A DNA stretch of 64,000 nucleotides from positions 418,388 to 482,387 of the forward strand of contig NZ_LMIE01000012.1 in the NCBI RefSeq assembly GCF_001428625.1, written 5' to 3'. The position numbers were made by a program, and so were the translations under genes. Of the stretch, positions 1 to 8,934 are shown piece by piece. The notes under the pieces are model-generated. The model was not told the origin of the DNA, made no database searches, and saw only the letters and a program-made list of their open reading frames with translations. This DNA is from Hydrogenophaga sp. Root209 (GTDB lineage Bacteria; Pseudomonadota; Gammaproteobacteria; Burkholderiales; Burkholderiaceae_C). The stretch's first letter is position 1; every line of letters begins with the position of its first letter.

Positions 1-337
1 CGATGTAGCCAAACAGGGCGAACACGTCGTCAGCAATGAGCTGGCGGGTGTTGGCGGCGCAGCGCTCGGGCTCGTAGCCGTCGTCCAGCCGCTTGATCTC
101 GATCGTGCGGCCGTTGACCCCGCCTTTGGCGTTGACCGTGTCGAAGTAGGCCTGCGCGCCCAGATGGAACTGCAAGCCCAGCTGCACGGCCGCGCCGGTG
201 AAGGGTGCGGACTGCCCCAGGACGATGCGGGCGTCGGTCAAGGCGGCGCTCTGCGCGCTGGCGGATGCGCCCCAGGAAGCCAGGGCCCCCGAGCCAACCA
301 GCTTGCACACTTGGGATAGGGCTTCACGACGCTGCAT
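1..337 (-). CDS. ABC transporter periplasmic substrate-binding protein, N-terminal part
   Basis: The first 112 residues of a type I periplasmic binding protein of the branched-chain amino acid (LivJ/Peripla_BP_6) kind; the rest lies beyond the left edge. The N-terminus begins MQRREALSQ and has a twin-arginine-like start, then a short hydrophobic stretch ending in an ASAQS-type cleavage region, so export to the periplasm is likely. The mature part has the family's beta-strand opening IVLGQSAPFTG and the motif AKGGVNGRTIEI, followed by the usual acidic DDGYEPE. An AGGAG ribosome-binding site lies 8 bases before the ATG. The ligand cannot be judged from this fragment. It diverges from the molybdoenzyme gene next door. 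Confidence 0.85.
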   Translation of the reverse strand, partial: MQRREALSQVCKLVGSGALASWGASASAQSAALTDARIVLGQSAPFTGAAVQLGLQFHLGAQAYFDTVNAKGGVNGRTIEIKRLDDGYEPERCAANTRQLIADDVFALFGYI

Positions 338-433
338 GCGGATACTCCTGATATGCTGATTTGGACACCGAGCAGGGTAAAGCAAGCGCCCTGCCATCCC
401 GACGTACCGACTCCTTTTGGCAACACCCATCCG

Positions 434-2476
434 ATGAACACGACTGCGCTCACGATCCGCGGTGCCTGTCCCCACGATTGCCCCGACACCTGTTCCCTGG
501 TCACCACGGTGGAGGGCGGCGTGGCCGTGCGGGTGCAGGGCAACGCCGACCACCGACACACCGACGGCGTGCTGTGCACCAAGGTGTCGCGCTACACCGA
601 GCGCACCTACCACCCCGAGCGCCTGCTGCACCCGCTCAAACGCACCGGCCCCAAGGGCAGCGGGCAGTTCGAACGCGTGAGCTGGGACGACGCATTGGAC
701 ACGATTGCCGACCGCCTGAAGACCATTGCGGCCCGAGACCCGCAGGCCGTTCTGCCGTACAGCTACGCCGGCACCATGGGGCAGGTGCAGGGTGAAGGCA
801 TGGCCGCGCGCTTTTTCCACCGGCTCGGCGCCTCGTTTCTGGAGCGCACCATTTGTGCATCGGCTGGCGGCGAGGCGCTGGTGCAGACGCTGGGTGGCAA
901 GGTCGGCATGAAGGTGGAGCACTTTGCGACATCGAAGTTGATCCTGATCTGGGGCAGCAACTCCATCGGCAGCAACCTGCATTTCTGGCGTCTGGCCCAG
1001 CAAGCCAAGCGCGACGGCGCGCGGCTGGTCTGCATCGATCCGCGTCGTTCAGAGACGGCTGAGAAGTGCCACGAACACATCGCCCTGCGCCCGGGCACCG
1101 ACGCGGCGTTGGCACTCGCGCTCATGCACCAGCTCATCACGCACGACTGGCTGGACCACGACTACATAGCGCAGCACACGCTGGGCTGGGAGGGTCTTCG
1201 CGAGCGCGCGCTGCAGTGGCCCCCCGAGCGCGCGGCACAGGTGTGCGGCATCCCGGTGCAGCAGATCACCGATCTGGCGCGCGCATACGGCACCACCAAG
1301 CCGGCCGCCATCCGCCTGAACTACGGCATGCAGCGCGTGCGCGGCGGCGGCAACGCGGTGCGTGCCATCGCCTGCCTGCCCGCGCTGGTGGGCGCCTGGC
1401 GCCAGCCCGCGGGCGGCTTGCTGCTCTCCAGCTCGGGCCAGTTCCCGGTGGACCGCGCAGCCCTGCACCGGCCCGACCTGCTGGCCGGCAGAAGCCCGCG
1501 CACCATCAACATGAGCACCATCGGCAACGATCTGCTCAACGAAGGTTCGACCGGCTTCGGGCCCAAGATCGAAGCGCTGATCGTCTACAACAGCAACCCG
1601 GTGGCGGTGGCACCCGAATCGGGCAAGGTGGTGCAAGGCTTCCTGCGCGAGGGCCTGTTCACCGTGGTGCTGGAGCATTTCAAAACCGACACCGCCGACC
1701 ACGCCGACATCATCCTGCCGGCCACCACGCAGCTGGAGCACTGGGACATCCACACCAGCTACGGTCACACCGACGTGCTGCTCAACCGCCCGGCCATCGC
1801 ACCGGTGGGCGAGGCCCGCACCAACACCGACATCTTCCGCGCGCTGGCCGCGCGCATGGGCTTTGACGATCCGTGTTTTCAGGACGACGACGAGACCCTG
1901 TGCCGCACCGCATTTGGCAACGCGGTGGATTTCCAGCAACTGCTCGACCAGGGTTTCACCACCCTGCCGGTGCCCGAAGCACCGTATGCCAACGGCGGCT
2001 TCCCCACGCCTTCGGGCCGCTGCGAGTTCTTCAGCACGCGCCTGGCCGCGCAGGGCATGGACGGCCTGCCCGACCACCTGCCCAACCACGAACTGCAAGG
2101 CTCGTCGCCGGCCTACCCGCTGGCCATGATCTCGCCACCGGCGCGCAACTTCCTCAACTCCAGCTTCGTCAACGTGCAGAGCCTGCGCGACATCGAAGGC
2201 GAACCGTTGCTGGAGATCCACGCCGACGACGCCGCCCTGCGCGGCATCGAGACTGGCCATATGGTGCGTGTGTTCAACGACCGTGGCGAATACCGCTGCA
2301 AGGCCAAGGTGTCGACACGGGCGCGGCCCGGCGTGGTCAACGGCCTGGGCATTTGGTGGCGCAAGCTCGGACCAGCGGGCACCAACGTGAACGAAGTCAC
2401 CAGCCAGCAGCTCACCGACATGGGTCGTGGTCCGGTGTTCTACGACTGTCTGGTCGAAGTGGCCAGCGTGCCCTGA
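434..2476 (+). CDS. Molybdopterin-dependent oxidoreductase (formate dehydrogenase/DMSO reductase superfamily)
   Basis: A 680-residue cytoplasmic-type molybdoenzyme. Cys12, Cys16, Cys20 (CPHDCPDTC) and Cys48 form the N-terminal 4Fe-4S site. The molybdopterin-binding region follows (about 55-540), and the C-terminal guanine-dinucleotide-binding beta-barrel domain is near 560-680 (PLAMISPPARNFLNSS). There is no signal peptide; an upstream in-frame ATG at 353 would add 27 residues without domain character, so I start at 434, where the family begins. Proteins with CPHDCPDTC are widespread in proteobacteria and their substrate is usually unknown; one inference is a thiosulfate/formate-like or aldehyde redox role. 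Seven bases separate it from the peptidase gene, suggesting one transcript. Confidence 0.88.
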   Translation: MNTTALTIRGACPHDCPDTCSLVTTVEGGVAVRVQGNADHRHTDGVLCTKVSRYTERTYHPERLLHPLKRTGPKGSGQFERVSWDDALDTIADRLKTIAARDPQAVLPYSYAGTMGQVQGEGMAARFFHRLGASFLERTICASAGGEALVQTLGGKVGMKVEHFATSKLILIWGSNSIGSNLHFWRLAQQAKRDGARLVCIDPRRSETAEKCHEHIALRPGTDAALALALMHQLITHDWLDHDYIAQHTLGWEGLRERALQWPPERAAQVCGIPVQQITDLARAYGTTKPAAIRLNYGMQRVRGGGNAVRAIACLPALVGAWRQPAGGLLLSSSGQFPVDRAALHRPDLLAGRSPRTINMSTIGNDLLNEGSTGFGPKIEALIVYNSNPVAVAPESGKVVQGFLREGLFTVVLEHFKTDTADHADIILPATTQLEHWDIHTSYGHTDVLLNRPAIAPVGEARTNTDIFRALAARMGFDDPCFQDDDETLCRTAFGNAVDFQQLLDQGFTTLPVPEAPYANGGFPTPSGRCEFFSTRLAAQGMDGLPDHLPNHELQGSSPAYPLAMISPPARNFLNSSFVNVQSLRDIEGEPLLEIHADDAALRGIETGHMVRVFNDRGEYRCKAKVSTRARPGVVNGLGIWWRKLGPAGTNVNEVTSQQLTDMGRGPVFYDCLVEVASVP

Positions 2477-2483
2477 GGTCGCC

Positions 2484-3575
2484 ATGAAGCGGTTGCCGGC
2501 ACTCGCATTCATGGCCATGCTGAGCGCCGGCTGCGCGAGCAACACGGCTGGCGTGGGCTACTACTGGCAGTCGGTCAGCGGGCACCTGAAACTGATGCAG
2601 GCCGCGCGCCCGGTCGACGACTGGCTGGCCGACGAAGCCGCTCCGTCCAGACTCAAGGAACGGCTGGAGAAGGCCCGGCGCATCCGCCAGTTCGCGGTGA
2701 GCGAGCTCGCCCTGCCCGACAACGCCAGCTACCACCGCTACGCCGACCTGCAGCGACGCGCCGCTGTCTACAACGTGGTGGCCGCACCTGCGCTCTCGCT
2801 CACACTGGAGACCTGGTGCTTCCCGGTGGCGGGTTGCGTGGGCTACCGCGGCTACTTTCTGGAGTCGGATGCACGGTCCTTCGCCGACAGCCTGGACGAG
2901 GCGCTGGAGGTGGCGGTTTACCCGGTTCAGGCCTACTCCACCCTGGGCTGGATGAACTGGGCCGGCGGCGACCCGCTGCTCAGCACCTTCATCACGTACC
3001 CCGAGGGCGAGCTCGCGCGCATCATCTTCCACGAGCTCTCGCACCAGGTGGTCTACGTACAGAACGACACCGCGTTCAACGAGTCGTTCGCCACCACGGT
3101 CGAGCGGCTTGGCGGGGCCCGGTGGCTCAACCGGTCAACCGACCAGGCCCGCGCCGACTACGCCACCTTCGACAACCGCCGCCGCGCCTTCCGCGCCCTC
3201 ACCCGCTCCACCCGCGAGCGTCTCAAAGCCATTTATGAAGATGCCCACCTGCTGGATGACACCAAGCTGCAACGCAAAGCCGTCGCCATGGCCGATTTCC
3301 GGCAACAGTACGAGCGCCTGAAAGCCGGCTGGAACGGTTACGCCGGTTACGACCCTTTTGTGGCGGCGGCCAACAACGCCACCTTTGCTGCGCAGGCGGC
3401 CTACGACGATTGGGTGCCCGCGTTTGAAGCGCTGTTCGAGCGCGAGGGCCGCGATTTCACGCGGTTTTATGATGCGGTGCGCGCGCTGGCCCATCGCCCG
3501 AAAGAAGAGCGCCAGGCCGCCCTGCGAGAGCTGGCACCAGCCGCCTTCGCAGCCAACCACCACGACTGCCCCTGA
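2484..3575 (+). CDS. Predicted zinc aminopeptidase lipoprotein (PF10023-type)
   Basis: A 363-residue lipoprotein. The signal peptide ends in the lipobox LSAGC with acylated Cys17, so the protein is probably anchored in the cell envelope. The zinc metallopeptidase motif HELSHQ (HExxH) is near residue 184, and FNESFATTVE about 20 residues later supplies the third-ligand glutamate, the arrangement seen in the 'putative aminopeptidase' family PF10023. The C-terminal half is helical and Arg/Ala-rich. The start at 2484 is chosen because it gives a proper lipoprotein signal peptide; the frame is open further upstream. Its substrate is unknown. It shares an operon direction with the molybdoenzyme and with the PHA-type gene 20 bases downstream. 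Confidence 0.82.
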   Translation: MKRLPALAFMAMLSAGCASNTAGVGYYWQSVSGHLKLMQAARPVDDWLADEAAPSRLKERLEKARRIRQFAVSELALPDNASYHRYADLQRRAAVYNVVAAPALSLTLETWCFPVAGCVGYRGYFLESDARSFADSLDEALEVAVYPVQAYSTLGWMNWAGGDPLLSTFITYPEGELARIIFHELSHQVVYVQNDTAFNESFATTVERLGGARWLNRSTDQARADYATFDNRRRAFRALTRSTRERLKAIYEDAHLLDDTKLQRKAVAMADFRQQYERLKAGWNGYAGYDPFVAAANNATFAAQAAYDDWVPAFEALFEREGRDFTRFYDAVRALAHRPKEERQAALRELAPAAFAANHHDCP

Positions 3576-3595
3576 CAACAACACGCGAGACACCC

Positions 3596-3919
3596 ATGGC
3601 CGACATCCACATCGAACGCGATCACCAACTCGGCATGGGCGCTGCGCGCAAACTTGCCTGGCGCTGGGCGGAACAGGCCGAGAACGACTTCGACATGAGT
3701 TGCACCTATGAAGAAGGTGGCGACTGCGACGAAGTGCAGTTCACCCGCTCGGGCGTGAGTGGCACGCTCAAGGTGTCGGCGGAAAAGTTTGAACTCGATG
3801 CGCGCCTGGGCTTCCTGCTGGGCGCCTTCAAGGACCGCATCGAGAGCGAAATCGTGAAGAACCTCGACGAACTGCTGGCGGCGAAGAAGCCGGCCGCCAA
3901 AAAGAAGAAGGCTGGCTGA
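3596..3919 (+). CDS. Polyhydroxyalkanoic acid system family protein (PHA_gran_rgn)
   Basis: A 107-residue small protein opening MADIHIERDHQLGM, with the alternating strand pattern FTRSGVSGTLKVSAEKFELDARLGFLLGAF typical of the PHA-granule-region family (PF09650). The C-terminus is a lysine/alanine tail (AAKKPAAKKKKAG), as in phasin-like and DNA-binding tails of granule proteins. Family members are found near polyhydroxyalkanoate genes; their biochemical role is poorly known. Here it stands tail to tail with an acyl-CoA-binding protein and close to a wax ester synthase, which fits a carbon-storage neighbourhood. No PHA synthase is in the window. Confidence 0.75.
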   Translation: MADIHIERDHQLGMGAARKLAWRWAEQAENDFDMSCTYEEGGDCDEVQFTRSGVSGTLKVSAEKFELDARLGFLLGAFKDRIESEIVKNLDELLAAKKPAAKKKKAG

Positions 3920-3922
3920 GGA

Positions 3923-4177
3923 TCAGCTCAGGCTCTGGATGAGGTCGATGTACTGCTGCATCGCGTCATCTTTTCCGGTGCCCTTGAAACCGTTCCACGC
4001 GTCCCACTTGGCGCGACCGACCATGTCGCCAAAACCGGGCTTCTTGCCTTCGACATCACCCTCCGTGGCTTGTTTGTACAACGCGTAGATCTTCAACAGC
4101 GTCGCGTTGTCGGGGCGCTCGCTCAGGTTCTTGGAATTCGCCACCGCGGCTTCGAATAGGGACTTGAGATCGGCCAT
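3923..4177 (-). CDS. Acyl-CoA-binding protein (ACBP)
   Basis: An 84-residue protein matching the four-helix ACBP fold: LFEAAVANSKNLSERPDNA, then LLKIYALYKQATEGDVEGKK with the conserved YxLYKQAT..G motif, then GRAKWDAWNGFKGTGKDDAM with the KWDAW signature. It binds long-chain acyl-CoA esters in the cytoplasm. The length is the family's normal one, and the start has an upstream CAGGAGCATTC ribosome-binding site. The gene diverges from the wax ester synthase gene at 4312, an apt neighbour because that enzyme consumes acyl-CoA. Only three bases separate it from the convergent PHA-type gene. Confidence 0.92.
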   Translation of the reverse strand: MADLKSLFEAAVANSKNLSERPDNATLLKIYALYKQATEGDVEGKKPGFGDMVGRAKWDAWNGFKGTGKDDAMQQYIDLIQSLS

Positions 4178-4311
4178 GAATGCTCCTGTTGTTGAAATGA
4201 TCGCCTGACCAACCCGCAGCGGGCTTAGGGCTCTCCCGATATCTTACGGTTGGAGGCCTCTGCACAATAGACCCACAAGCCAAGACCCGCACAGCCACCC
4301 GAGGAGCATCC

Positions 4312-5901
4312 ATGGTTCAACGCGTCGCCGCCCGCAGCGGCACCCCTGCGGCGCGTGCCGCCCGCCCCCGCGCGCCCCGCAAGACCGCCATCAACGGCGC
4401 GCCGGCCGGCGTGCTGCCTGCGGTGAAGCAGGCGCTGTCCAGCACGCTCGGGCTGGAAGGTGAGCGCATGAGCAAGGTCGACACGGCCTGGCTGCGCATG
4501 GATTCACCGTCCAACCTCATGATGATCATGGGTGTGTGGATCCTCAAGCCGGGCATCACCCTGGCGGCCTTGAGCGAGCGGGTGCGGGAGCGGATGCTGC
4601 CCTACCGCCGCTTCGTGCAGGCGGCGCGCGAAGACGCCACCGGCGCCCACTGGATCGACGACGCCGACTTTCGCCTGGACCGCCACGTGGTGGCGCACCG
4701 GCTCTCGCGGACCGGCGCGCAGAGCGAACAGGACGCCCTGCAGGCCCGCGTGGCCGAGCTCGCCATGCAGCCACTGGACCGGCAGCACCCGCTGTGGCGC
4801 TTCGAGTTGATCGAGCAGTACGACGGTGGCTCGGCGCTGGTCGCACGCATCCACCACTGCATCGCCGACGGCATTGCACTCATCGGGGTGATGATGAGTC
4901 TGGTCGACGGTGGCGGTGCACCGCCGCAGCGCAAGAGCCACAAGACCCCCAAGCCGGGCCTGGACGGGGCCGAAGACTGGGTGGTCGACACGCTGATCCG
5001 GCCCTTCGGCGACCTCACCGCGAAGGCGCTTGAAGCCGCTGGCGGGGGCGCTGCCAAATCGTTTGCAATGCTGGCGTCACCCCAGCAGAGCCTGACCGAC
5101 TCGCTCGGCCAGGCGGTGGATCTGGCCCGCATGGGAGGCCAGCTGGCCAGCGACGTGGCCGCGCTGGCCCTCATGCCCGACGACTCACCCACGCGGCTCA
5201 AAGGCCAGCCCGGCAACACCAAACGCGTGGCCTGGTGCGAACCCATCCCACTGGACGAAGTGAAGGCGATCAGCAAAGCATTGAACTGCTCCGTCAACGA
5301 CGTGTTGCTGGCCTGCGTGGCCGGGGCCATCGGCGCCTACCTGAATGCCATGGGCGACGACACGCAGGGCAAGGAGATCCGCGCCATGGTGCCGATCAAC
5401 CTGCGCCCGATGGAAGATGCCTGGAAACTGGGCAACCGTTTTGGCCTCGTGCCCCTGGTGCTGCCCATTGGCTGCACCAACCCGGTGGAACGCGTGTTCA
5501 CCGTGCGTTCGCGCATGAACGATCTCAAAGGCAGCCTGCAGCCGCTGCTGACCTTCGCCCTGTTGTCGGTGGCTGGCCTGCTGGTCAAGCCTGCGCAGGA
5601 TGCGCTGCTCAGCCTGTTTGGCCGCAAGACCACGGCGGTGATGACCAATGTTCCGGGCCCGGTCGCCAAGCTCAAGGTGTGCGGCTCCACGCTGGAGCAA
5701 AACATGTTCTGGGTGCCGCAGACAGGGACCGTGGGGCTGGGTGTGTCGATCCTGAGCTACGGCGGTGGCGTGCAGTTCGGCGTGATGGCGGACACCACGC
5801 TGTGCCCGGAGCCTCAGCGCATCATCGACGCGTTCGAGCCGGAGTTCAGGCGTTTGCTGACCTTGACCTTGATGCTGCCCTGGGGTGAGGCCAAAGCCTA
5901 A
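4312..5901 (+). CDS. Wax ester synthase/acyl-CoA:diacylglycerol acyltransferase (WS/DGAT)
   Basis: A 529-residue bifunctional acyltransferase that esterifies acyl-CoA with fatty alcohols or diacylglycerol to make storage lipids at the inner membrane. The catalytic HHxxxDG motif is present (HHCIADG, near residue 182), and the C-terminal block with VMTNVPGP and the PLVLPIG region is typical of the family. The conserved domain begins at [16 protein letters not shown] (residue 48); the preceding 47 residues are Ala/Arg/Pro-rich and may be disordered. GAGGAGCATCC precedes the chosen ATG, supporting the longer form. The stop codon overlaps the end of coaX by 4 bases. Confidence 0.92.
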   Translation: MVQRVAARSGTPAARAARPRAPRKTAINGAPAGVLPAVKQALSSTLGLEGERMSKVDTAWLRMDSPSNLMMIMGVWILKPGITLAALSERVRERMLPYRRFVQAAREDATGAHWIDDADFRLDRHVVAHRLSRTGAQSEQDALQARVAELAMQPLDRQHPLWRFELIEQYDGGSALVARIHHCIADGIALIGVMMSLVDGGGAPPQRKSHKTPKPGLDGAEDWVVDTLIRPFGDLTAKALEAAGGGAAKSFAMLASPQQSLTDSLGQAVDLARMGGQLASDVAALALMPDDSPTRLKGQPGNTKRVAWCEPIPLDEVKAISKALNCSVNDVLLACVAGAIGAYLNAMGDDTQGKEIRAMVPINLRPMEDAWKLGNRFGLVPLVLPIGCTNPVERVFTVRSRMNDLKGSLQPLLTFALLSVAGLLVKPAQDALLSLFGRKTTAVMTNVPGPVAKLKVCGSTLEQNMFWVPQTGTVGLGVSILSYGGGVQFGVMADTTLCPEPQRIIDAFEPEFRRLLTLTLMLPWGEAKA

Positions 5902-6668
5902 GCCAAGGCCAGGCGGCGCGCAGCCATCTCCAGCAGCCCGTCAAAGATCAGACCCTCCACCAGCTCGACCTGCAGCGCCATGCTCGGGGCCATCTTCCAG
6001 CCGGCACCGCCGGTCATGAAACACACCGGTTCATCGCCGCAATGGCGGCGCAGGTTGTCCACCATGCGCTGCACCGCGCCGGCAATGGCAAAGGTGCCGC
6101 CGCTGGTGAGCGCGTCGCTGGTGTTGGTGGGGAAGTCGCGCACCTCGCCGGTGGGCACGTGCAGGCCGGCCGTGCCGGACTCGAGCGCGCGCAGCATGAT
6201 GCCGTGGCCCGGCAGGATGATGCCGCCCAGGAACCGCCCGTCGGTGTCGATGGCCTCCACCGTCACGGCGGTGCCCACCATCACCACCACACAAGGCCGC
6301 GCCAGGCCCCGCGAGACCAAGCGATGGCGCGCGCCGATGATGGCGACCCAGCGGTCCGATCCGAGCCGCGCCGGGTGGTCGTAGCCGTTGGTCACCCCCG
6401 CTTCGGCATTGCTGGAGACCACCCACTGCGGAGTCACGTCCCACAGCTCAAGCTGTTCTTCAACCCGGCGTTTGACCGCATCGCCCGCCACCACACACCC
6501 CAACACCCAGCGCGGCGCGGCCAGGTCGGCCCAATCACCCTCGGCCAGGGTTTCGATGTTTTCGAGGAACTGCGCGCCTTGGGCAATCAGACGCGCACCC
6601 GAACGCGGCTCCTCGTACAAGGCCCATTTGAGGCGGGTGTTGCCAACGTCCAAGGCCAGGAAAGTCAT
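5898..6668 (-). CDS. coaX: Type III pantothenate kinase
   Basis: A 256-residue kinase that phosphorylates pantothenate in the first step of coenzyme A synthesis. It opens with [19 protein letters not shown], containing the phosphate-binding DxGNT motif, and later has [12 protein letters not shown], the [14 protein letters not shown] metal/adenosine motif and [15 protein letters not shown], all hallmarks of CoaX. The frame stays open about 150 bases upstream, but the DVGNT motif must lie at the N-terminus, fixing the start. The gene ends convergently with the acyltransferase. In betaproteobacteria coaX often adjoins birA; birA is not next to it here. Confidence 0.95.
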   Translation of the reverse strand: MTFLALDVGNTRLKWALYEEPRSGARLIAQGAQFLENIETLAEGDWADLAAPRWVLGCVVAGDAVKRRVEEQLELWDVTPQWVVSSNAEAGVTNGYDHPARLGSDRWVAIIGARHRLVSRGLARPCVVVMVGTAVTVEAIDTDGRFLGGIILPGHGIMLRALESGTAGLHVPTGEVRDFPTNTSDALTSGGTFAIAGAVQRMVDNLRRHCGDEPVCFMTGGAGWKMAPSMALQVELVEGLIFDGLLEMAARRLALA

Positions 6669-6767
6669 GCGCGGATTATGACCACGCAAACCGGGGGGAG
6701 TTTGCGCACTGCAACATCGATAGGAACGCAGCAGCGAAGTGTGGAGTGTGGCAACGGGCCAGCCGCC

Positions 6768-6839
6768 GGGCCGCCCCCAAGGCAGGCCCAGCCCCCTCGG
6801 GGGGCAGCGGACCACGCGCAGCCGGGGAGCGTGGGGGCC
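6768..6839. repeat. GC-rich intergenic repeat, copy A
   Basis: This stretch between coaX and the luxR-type gene contains the core GCCCCCTCGGGGGGC flanked by GGGCCGCCCC and GAGCGTGGGGGCC blocks. The same blocks occur in reverse orientation at 42574-42641, and a diverged copy of the core lies at 28719-28760. The core can fold into a strong hairpin. All three copies sit between genes, near gene ends. Confidence 0.7.
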
Positions 6840-6842
6840 TAA

Positions 6843-7511
6843 TTAAATCAGACCGATCCAGCAGGCACGTTGCACGGCCGCCAGTTTGTTGTCGGTCTTG
6901 AGCTTGCCCATGGCGTTGGCCAGGTGGTAGTTCACCGTGCGCTCGGAGCAATCCATGCGCGCGGCGGTTTCCCGCGCCGTCAGCCCTTCAAACGCCATGT
7001 TCAGGCTTTCCAGCTCGCGCGGGCTCAGGCCCACGCGCGCTTCAGCGATGGCACGGCGCAGCATGGGCCAGATGTTGAAGGCCGACCAGGCCAGCGCGGC
7101 CGCTTCGGAGCGATCGGCAAACGCCCGGGGACTGAACATGAAACATTCAAAGGCGCGACCGGCGGGCAGGCTGAATGCCACGCGCACCAGCGTCTGGTAA
7201 CCGTGCGCAAGCCACAGGCGTCGCCAGCGGCTGGATTGTTCAAAGACCGATTTGGAGATGTCTTGCCAGGCCACCAGGGGCGCATCACTTTCGCGCCAAC
7301 TGGCCCCAAAATCGCGGCTGTCGGCCAGCGCCTGGGCAGCCGACAGCAATCGGGGGGGGTGCACCGCCAGCACCTCACGCTCGTCTCTTCCGCCGGTGGG
7401 CGCCGGGCCCAGCACCATGACGGCCTCAACGCCCTGGTCATGCAAGGCGCAGACCCAGTCGGCCAGGATACTGTCCAGGCTGACACTGTCAAAGTTGACA
7501 GGTAAGGTCAT
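6843..7511 (-). CDS. LuxR-family transcriptional regulator of the alpha-hydroxyketone quorum-sensing cluster
   Basis: A 222-residue regulator. The last 60 residues form a LuxR/GerE DNA-binding domain: LSPRELESL, then LTARETAARMDCSERTVNYH (recognition helix) and KLKTDNKLAAVQRA. Residues 1-155 are a separate sensor-like domain with a Trp/Phe-rich stretch resembling autoinducer-binding domains, but I cannot say that it binds a signal. The gene diverges from the CqsS-type kinase. Lux-box-like palindromes (CTGTCA-N4-TGACAG) overlap its own first codons and the cqsA promoter, so it is a good candidate for their regulator. No acyl-homoserine-lactone synthase gene is present in the window. The start codon is inferred from domain length. 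Confidence 0.82.
   Translation of the reverse strand: MTLPVNFDSVSLDSILADWVCALHDQGVEAVMVLGPAPTGGRDEREVLAVHPPRLLSAAQALADSRDFGASWRESDAPLVAWQDISKSVFEQSSRWRRLWLAHGYQTLVRVAFSLPAGRAFECFMFSPRAFADRSEAAALAWSAFNIWPMLRRAIAEARVGLSPRELESLNMAFEGLTARETAARMDCSERTVNYHLANAMGKLKTDNKLAAVQRACWIGLI
7471..7503. promoter_or_regulatory. Lux-box-like palindromes at the luxR-type/cqsS junction
   Basis: A perfect palindrome CTGTCAAAGTTGACAG occupies 7486-7501, with the spacing of a lux box (CTGT-N8-ACAG). A weaker copy, CTGTCCAGGCTGACAC, sits immediately beside it at 7471-7486. The same half-sites with the same 4-base spacer recur upstream of cqsA at 11222-11237. The sites lie inside the first codons of the LuxR-type gene and about 100 bases before the kinase start, so coding constraint may contribute to the pattern. 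Confidence 0.55.
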
Positions 7512-7601
7512 GGTTTGAAACAGCCTGTTGCACAGACAATGCGGTACGTGTTTGGGCAGCCGGTGCGGGCAACGGGTGCTCGACAATCGAAGGAGTACAT
7601 A

Positions 7602-8927
7602 TTGCCTCTGGACCGGTTGAGGTTGCACAGCGCCAAAGCGCGCCTGTGGAGGTGGTTGCTGGACGAGGTGGTCCATGCACCCCTGGAACCCATTTTGCAC
7701 CCATCCCGTGCACGGTTGCAGTACCTGGGCGCGTTCACCATTCTCGGCCATATCGCGTTTGGCTGGATCTGGATCGACCTGTTGCCGCAGCCCTACGAAA
7801 GCGTGCCCACCCGACTGGCCATGGCCAGTCTGGGCATCCCGCTGCTCTTCGGCATGGTCAATCGGGACCTCACCTCCAAGGCCACGATCTGGATTTTTTC
7901 CCTGGCCAGCTGGTTGCAGCTGCCGATGTTCTTTTCCTGGATGTACTGGCTCAACGAGGGCAACGACGTCTGGCTGGCCAGTGTTTCCTGCATGCTGGTG
8001 ATCTACTACCACCTCACCGACTGGCGGGTGGCCACAGTGGGGGTTGTCGGGGGAGCGGGGCTCAGCCTGGGGCTCACTCAGATGCTGGGGATACCGCTGA
8101 CGCAAGCCGCCACACGGCCCGATCATCTGGTGGTGCTGGCTTTCGCATGGGGCGCGGCCGTGATGCTGGGGGCCTCCAGCGCCAACTTGCGCCGCACGCG
8201 CCTGATCAACACGCTGAGCACCATGGGTGTGATGGCGCACGAGCTGCGCACGCCGCTGGCCACGGTGCACCTGATGGGCGACGTGCTGCGCAACCTGTCG
8301 CAGTACGACTTGCCGGAGGCCAAGCAGAAGAAGTTCGACGAGCTGGCGACACGGCTCCAAAACCTGGTGCGCAGCATGAACCGCCAGATCGATACCCAGA
8401 TATCGAATGCACAACTGACTCGGCTGCCGCGCGACAAGTCATCGATCCGCGCGGCGGAGCTGGTGCAGGACGTGGTGTTGCACTACCCCTACCGCTCGTC
8501 CCGGGAGCGCGATTGCGTTCAAGTGCACATCCAGCAGGACTTTCACTTCGTTGCCTCCCGCCAGTTGTTCTCTCAGGTGCTCACCAACCTGATGAAGAAC
8601 GCACTGCACGCGCTGGCCTCGGCCAGCAATGCACCGAGCCCGGGCGACTTGCGGCTGGACGTGGGCGTGCACCACGGCAAAGGCCGCATTGCAGTATCTG
8701 ACGACGGAATCGGCATCGCCCACGAACAGCAGACGAGAATCTTCGAACCGTTCTTCTCCACGCTGGCAGGTGCCGGCAACGGCCTGGGTCTGACGTTCTG
8801 CAAGAACGTGGTGGAGGCGGCGCAGGGAAATCTCAGCGTGCATTCCGAACCCGGCCTGGGCGCGGTCTTCATGATCGATCTCCCGATCCAGACCCCGACT
8901 CCCGCGACTTCATCCTCCACTCGCTGA
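7602..8927 (+). CDS. cqsS: CqsS-type membrane sensor histidine kinase for an alpha-hydroxyketone autoinducer
   Basis: A 441-residue kinase from a TTG start with a well-placed GAAGGAG ribosome-binding site (7589-7595). An in-frame ATG at 7515 lacks such a site and would leave only 3 bases to the divergent gene. The N-terminal half has about six membrane segments (roughly 40-180) and the PQPYE..P.R stretch (about 62-70) that I recall from Vibrio CqsS. The phosphoacceptor is His213 in MAHELRTPLA; the ATPase domain has NLMKNALHAL, DDGIGI and GNGLGL. Unlike Vibrio cholerae CqsS, there is no fused receiver domain; a separate response regulator follows 7 bases downstream, as in the Legionella Lqs and Janthinobacterium Jqs systems. 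Confidence 0.85.
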   Translation: MPLDRLRLHSAKARLWRWLLDEVVHAPLEPILHPSRARLQYLGAFTILGHIAFGWIWIDLLPQPYESVPTRLAMASLGIPLLFGMVNRDLTSKATIWIFSLASWLQLPMFFSWMYWLNEGNDVWLASVSCMLVIYYHLTDWRVATVGVVGGAGLSLGLTQMLGIPLTQAATRPDHLVVLAFAWGAAVMLGASSANLRRTRLINTLSTMGVMAHELRTPLATVHLMGDVLRNLSQYDLPEAKQKKFDELATRLQNLVRSMNRQIDTQISNAQLTRLPRDKSSIRAAELVQDVVLHYPYRSSRERDCVQVHIQQDFHFVASRQLFSQVLTNLMKNALHALASASNAPSPGDLRLDVGVHHGKGRIAVSDDGIGIAHEQQTRIFEPFFSTLAGAGNGLGLTFCKNVVEAAQGNLSVHSEPGLGAVFMIDLPIQTPTPATSSSTR

Positions 8928-8934
8928 CGATCTG

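Noticed and set aside
6843-7511. The LuxR-type gene as an acyl-homoserine-lactone receptor
   Set aside because: No luxI-type synthase is in the window and the N-terminal domain lacks a clear set of conserved AHL-binding residues; its place in the cqs cluster is a better guide.
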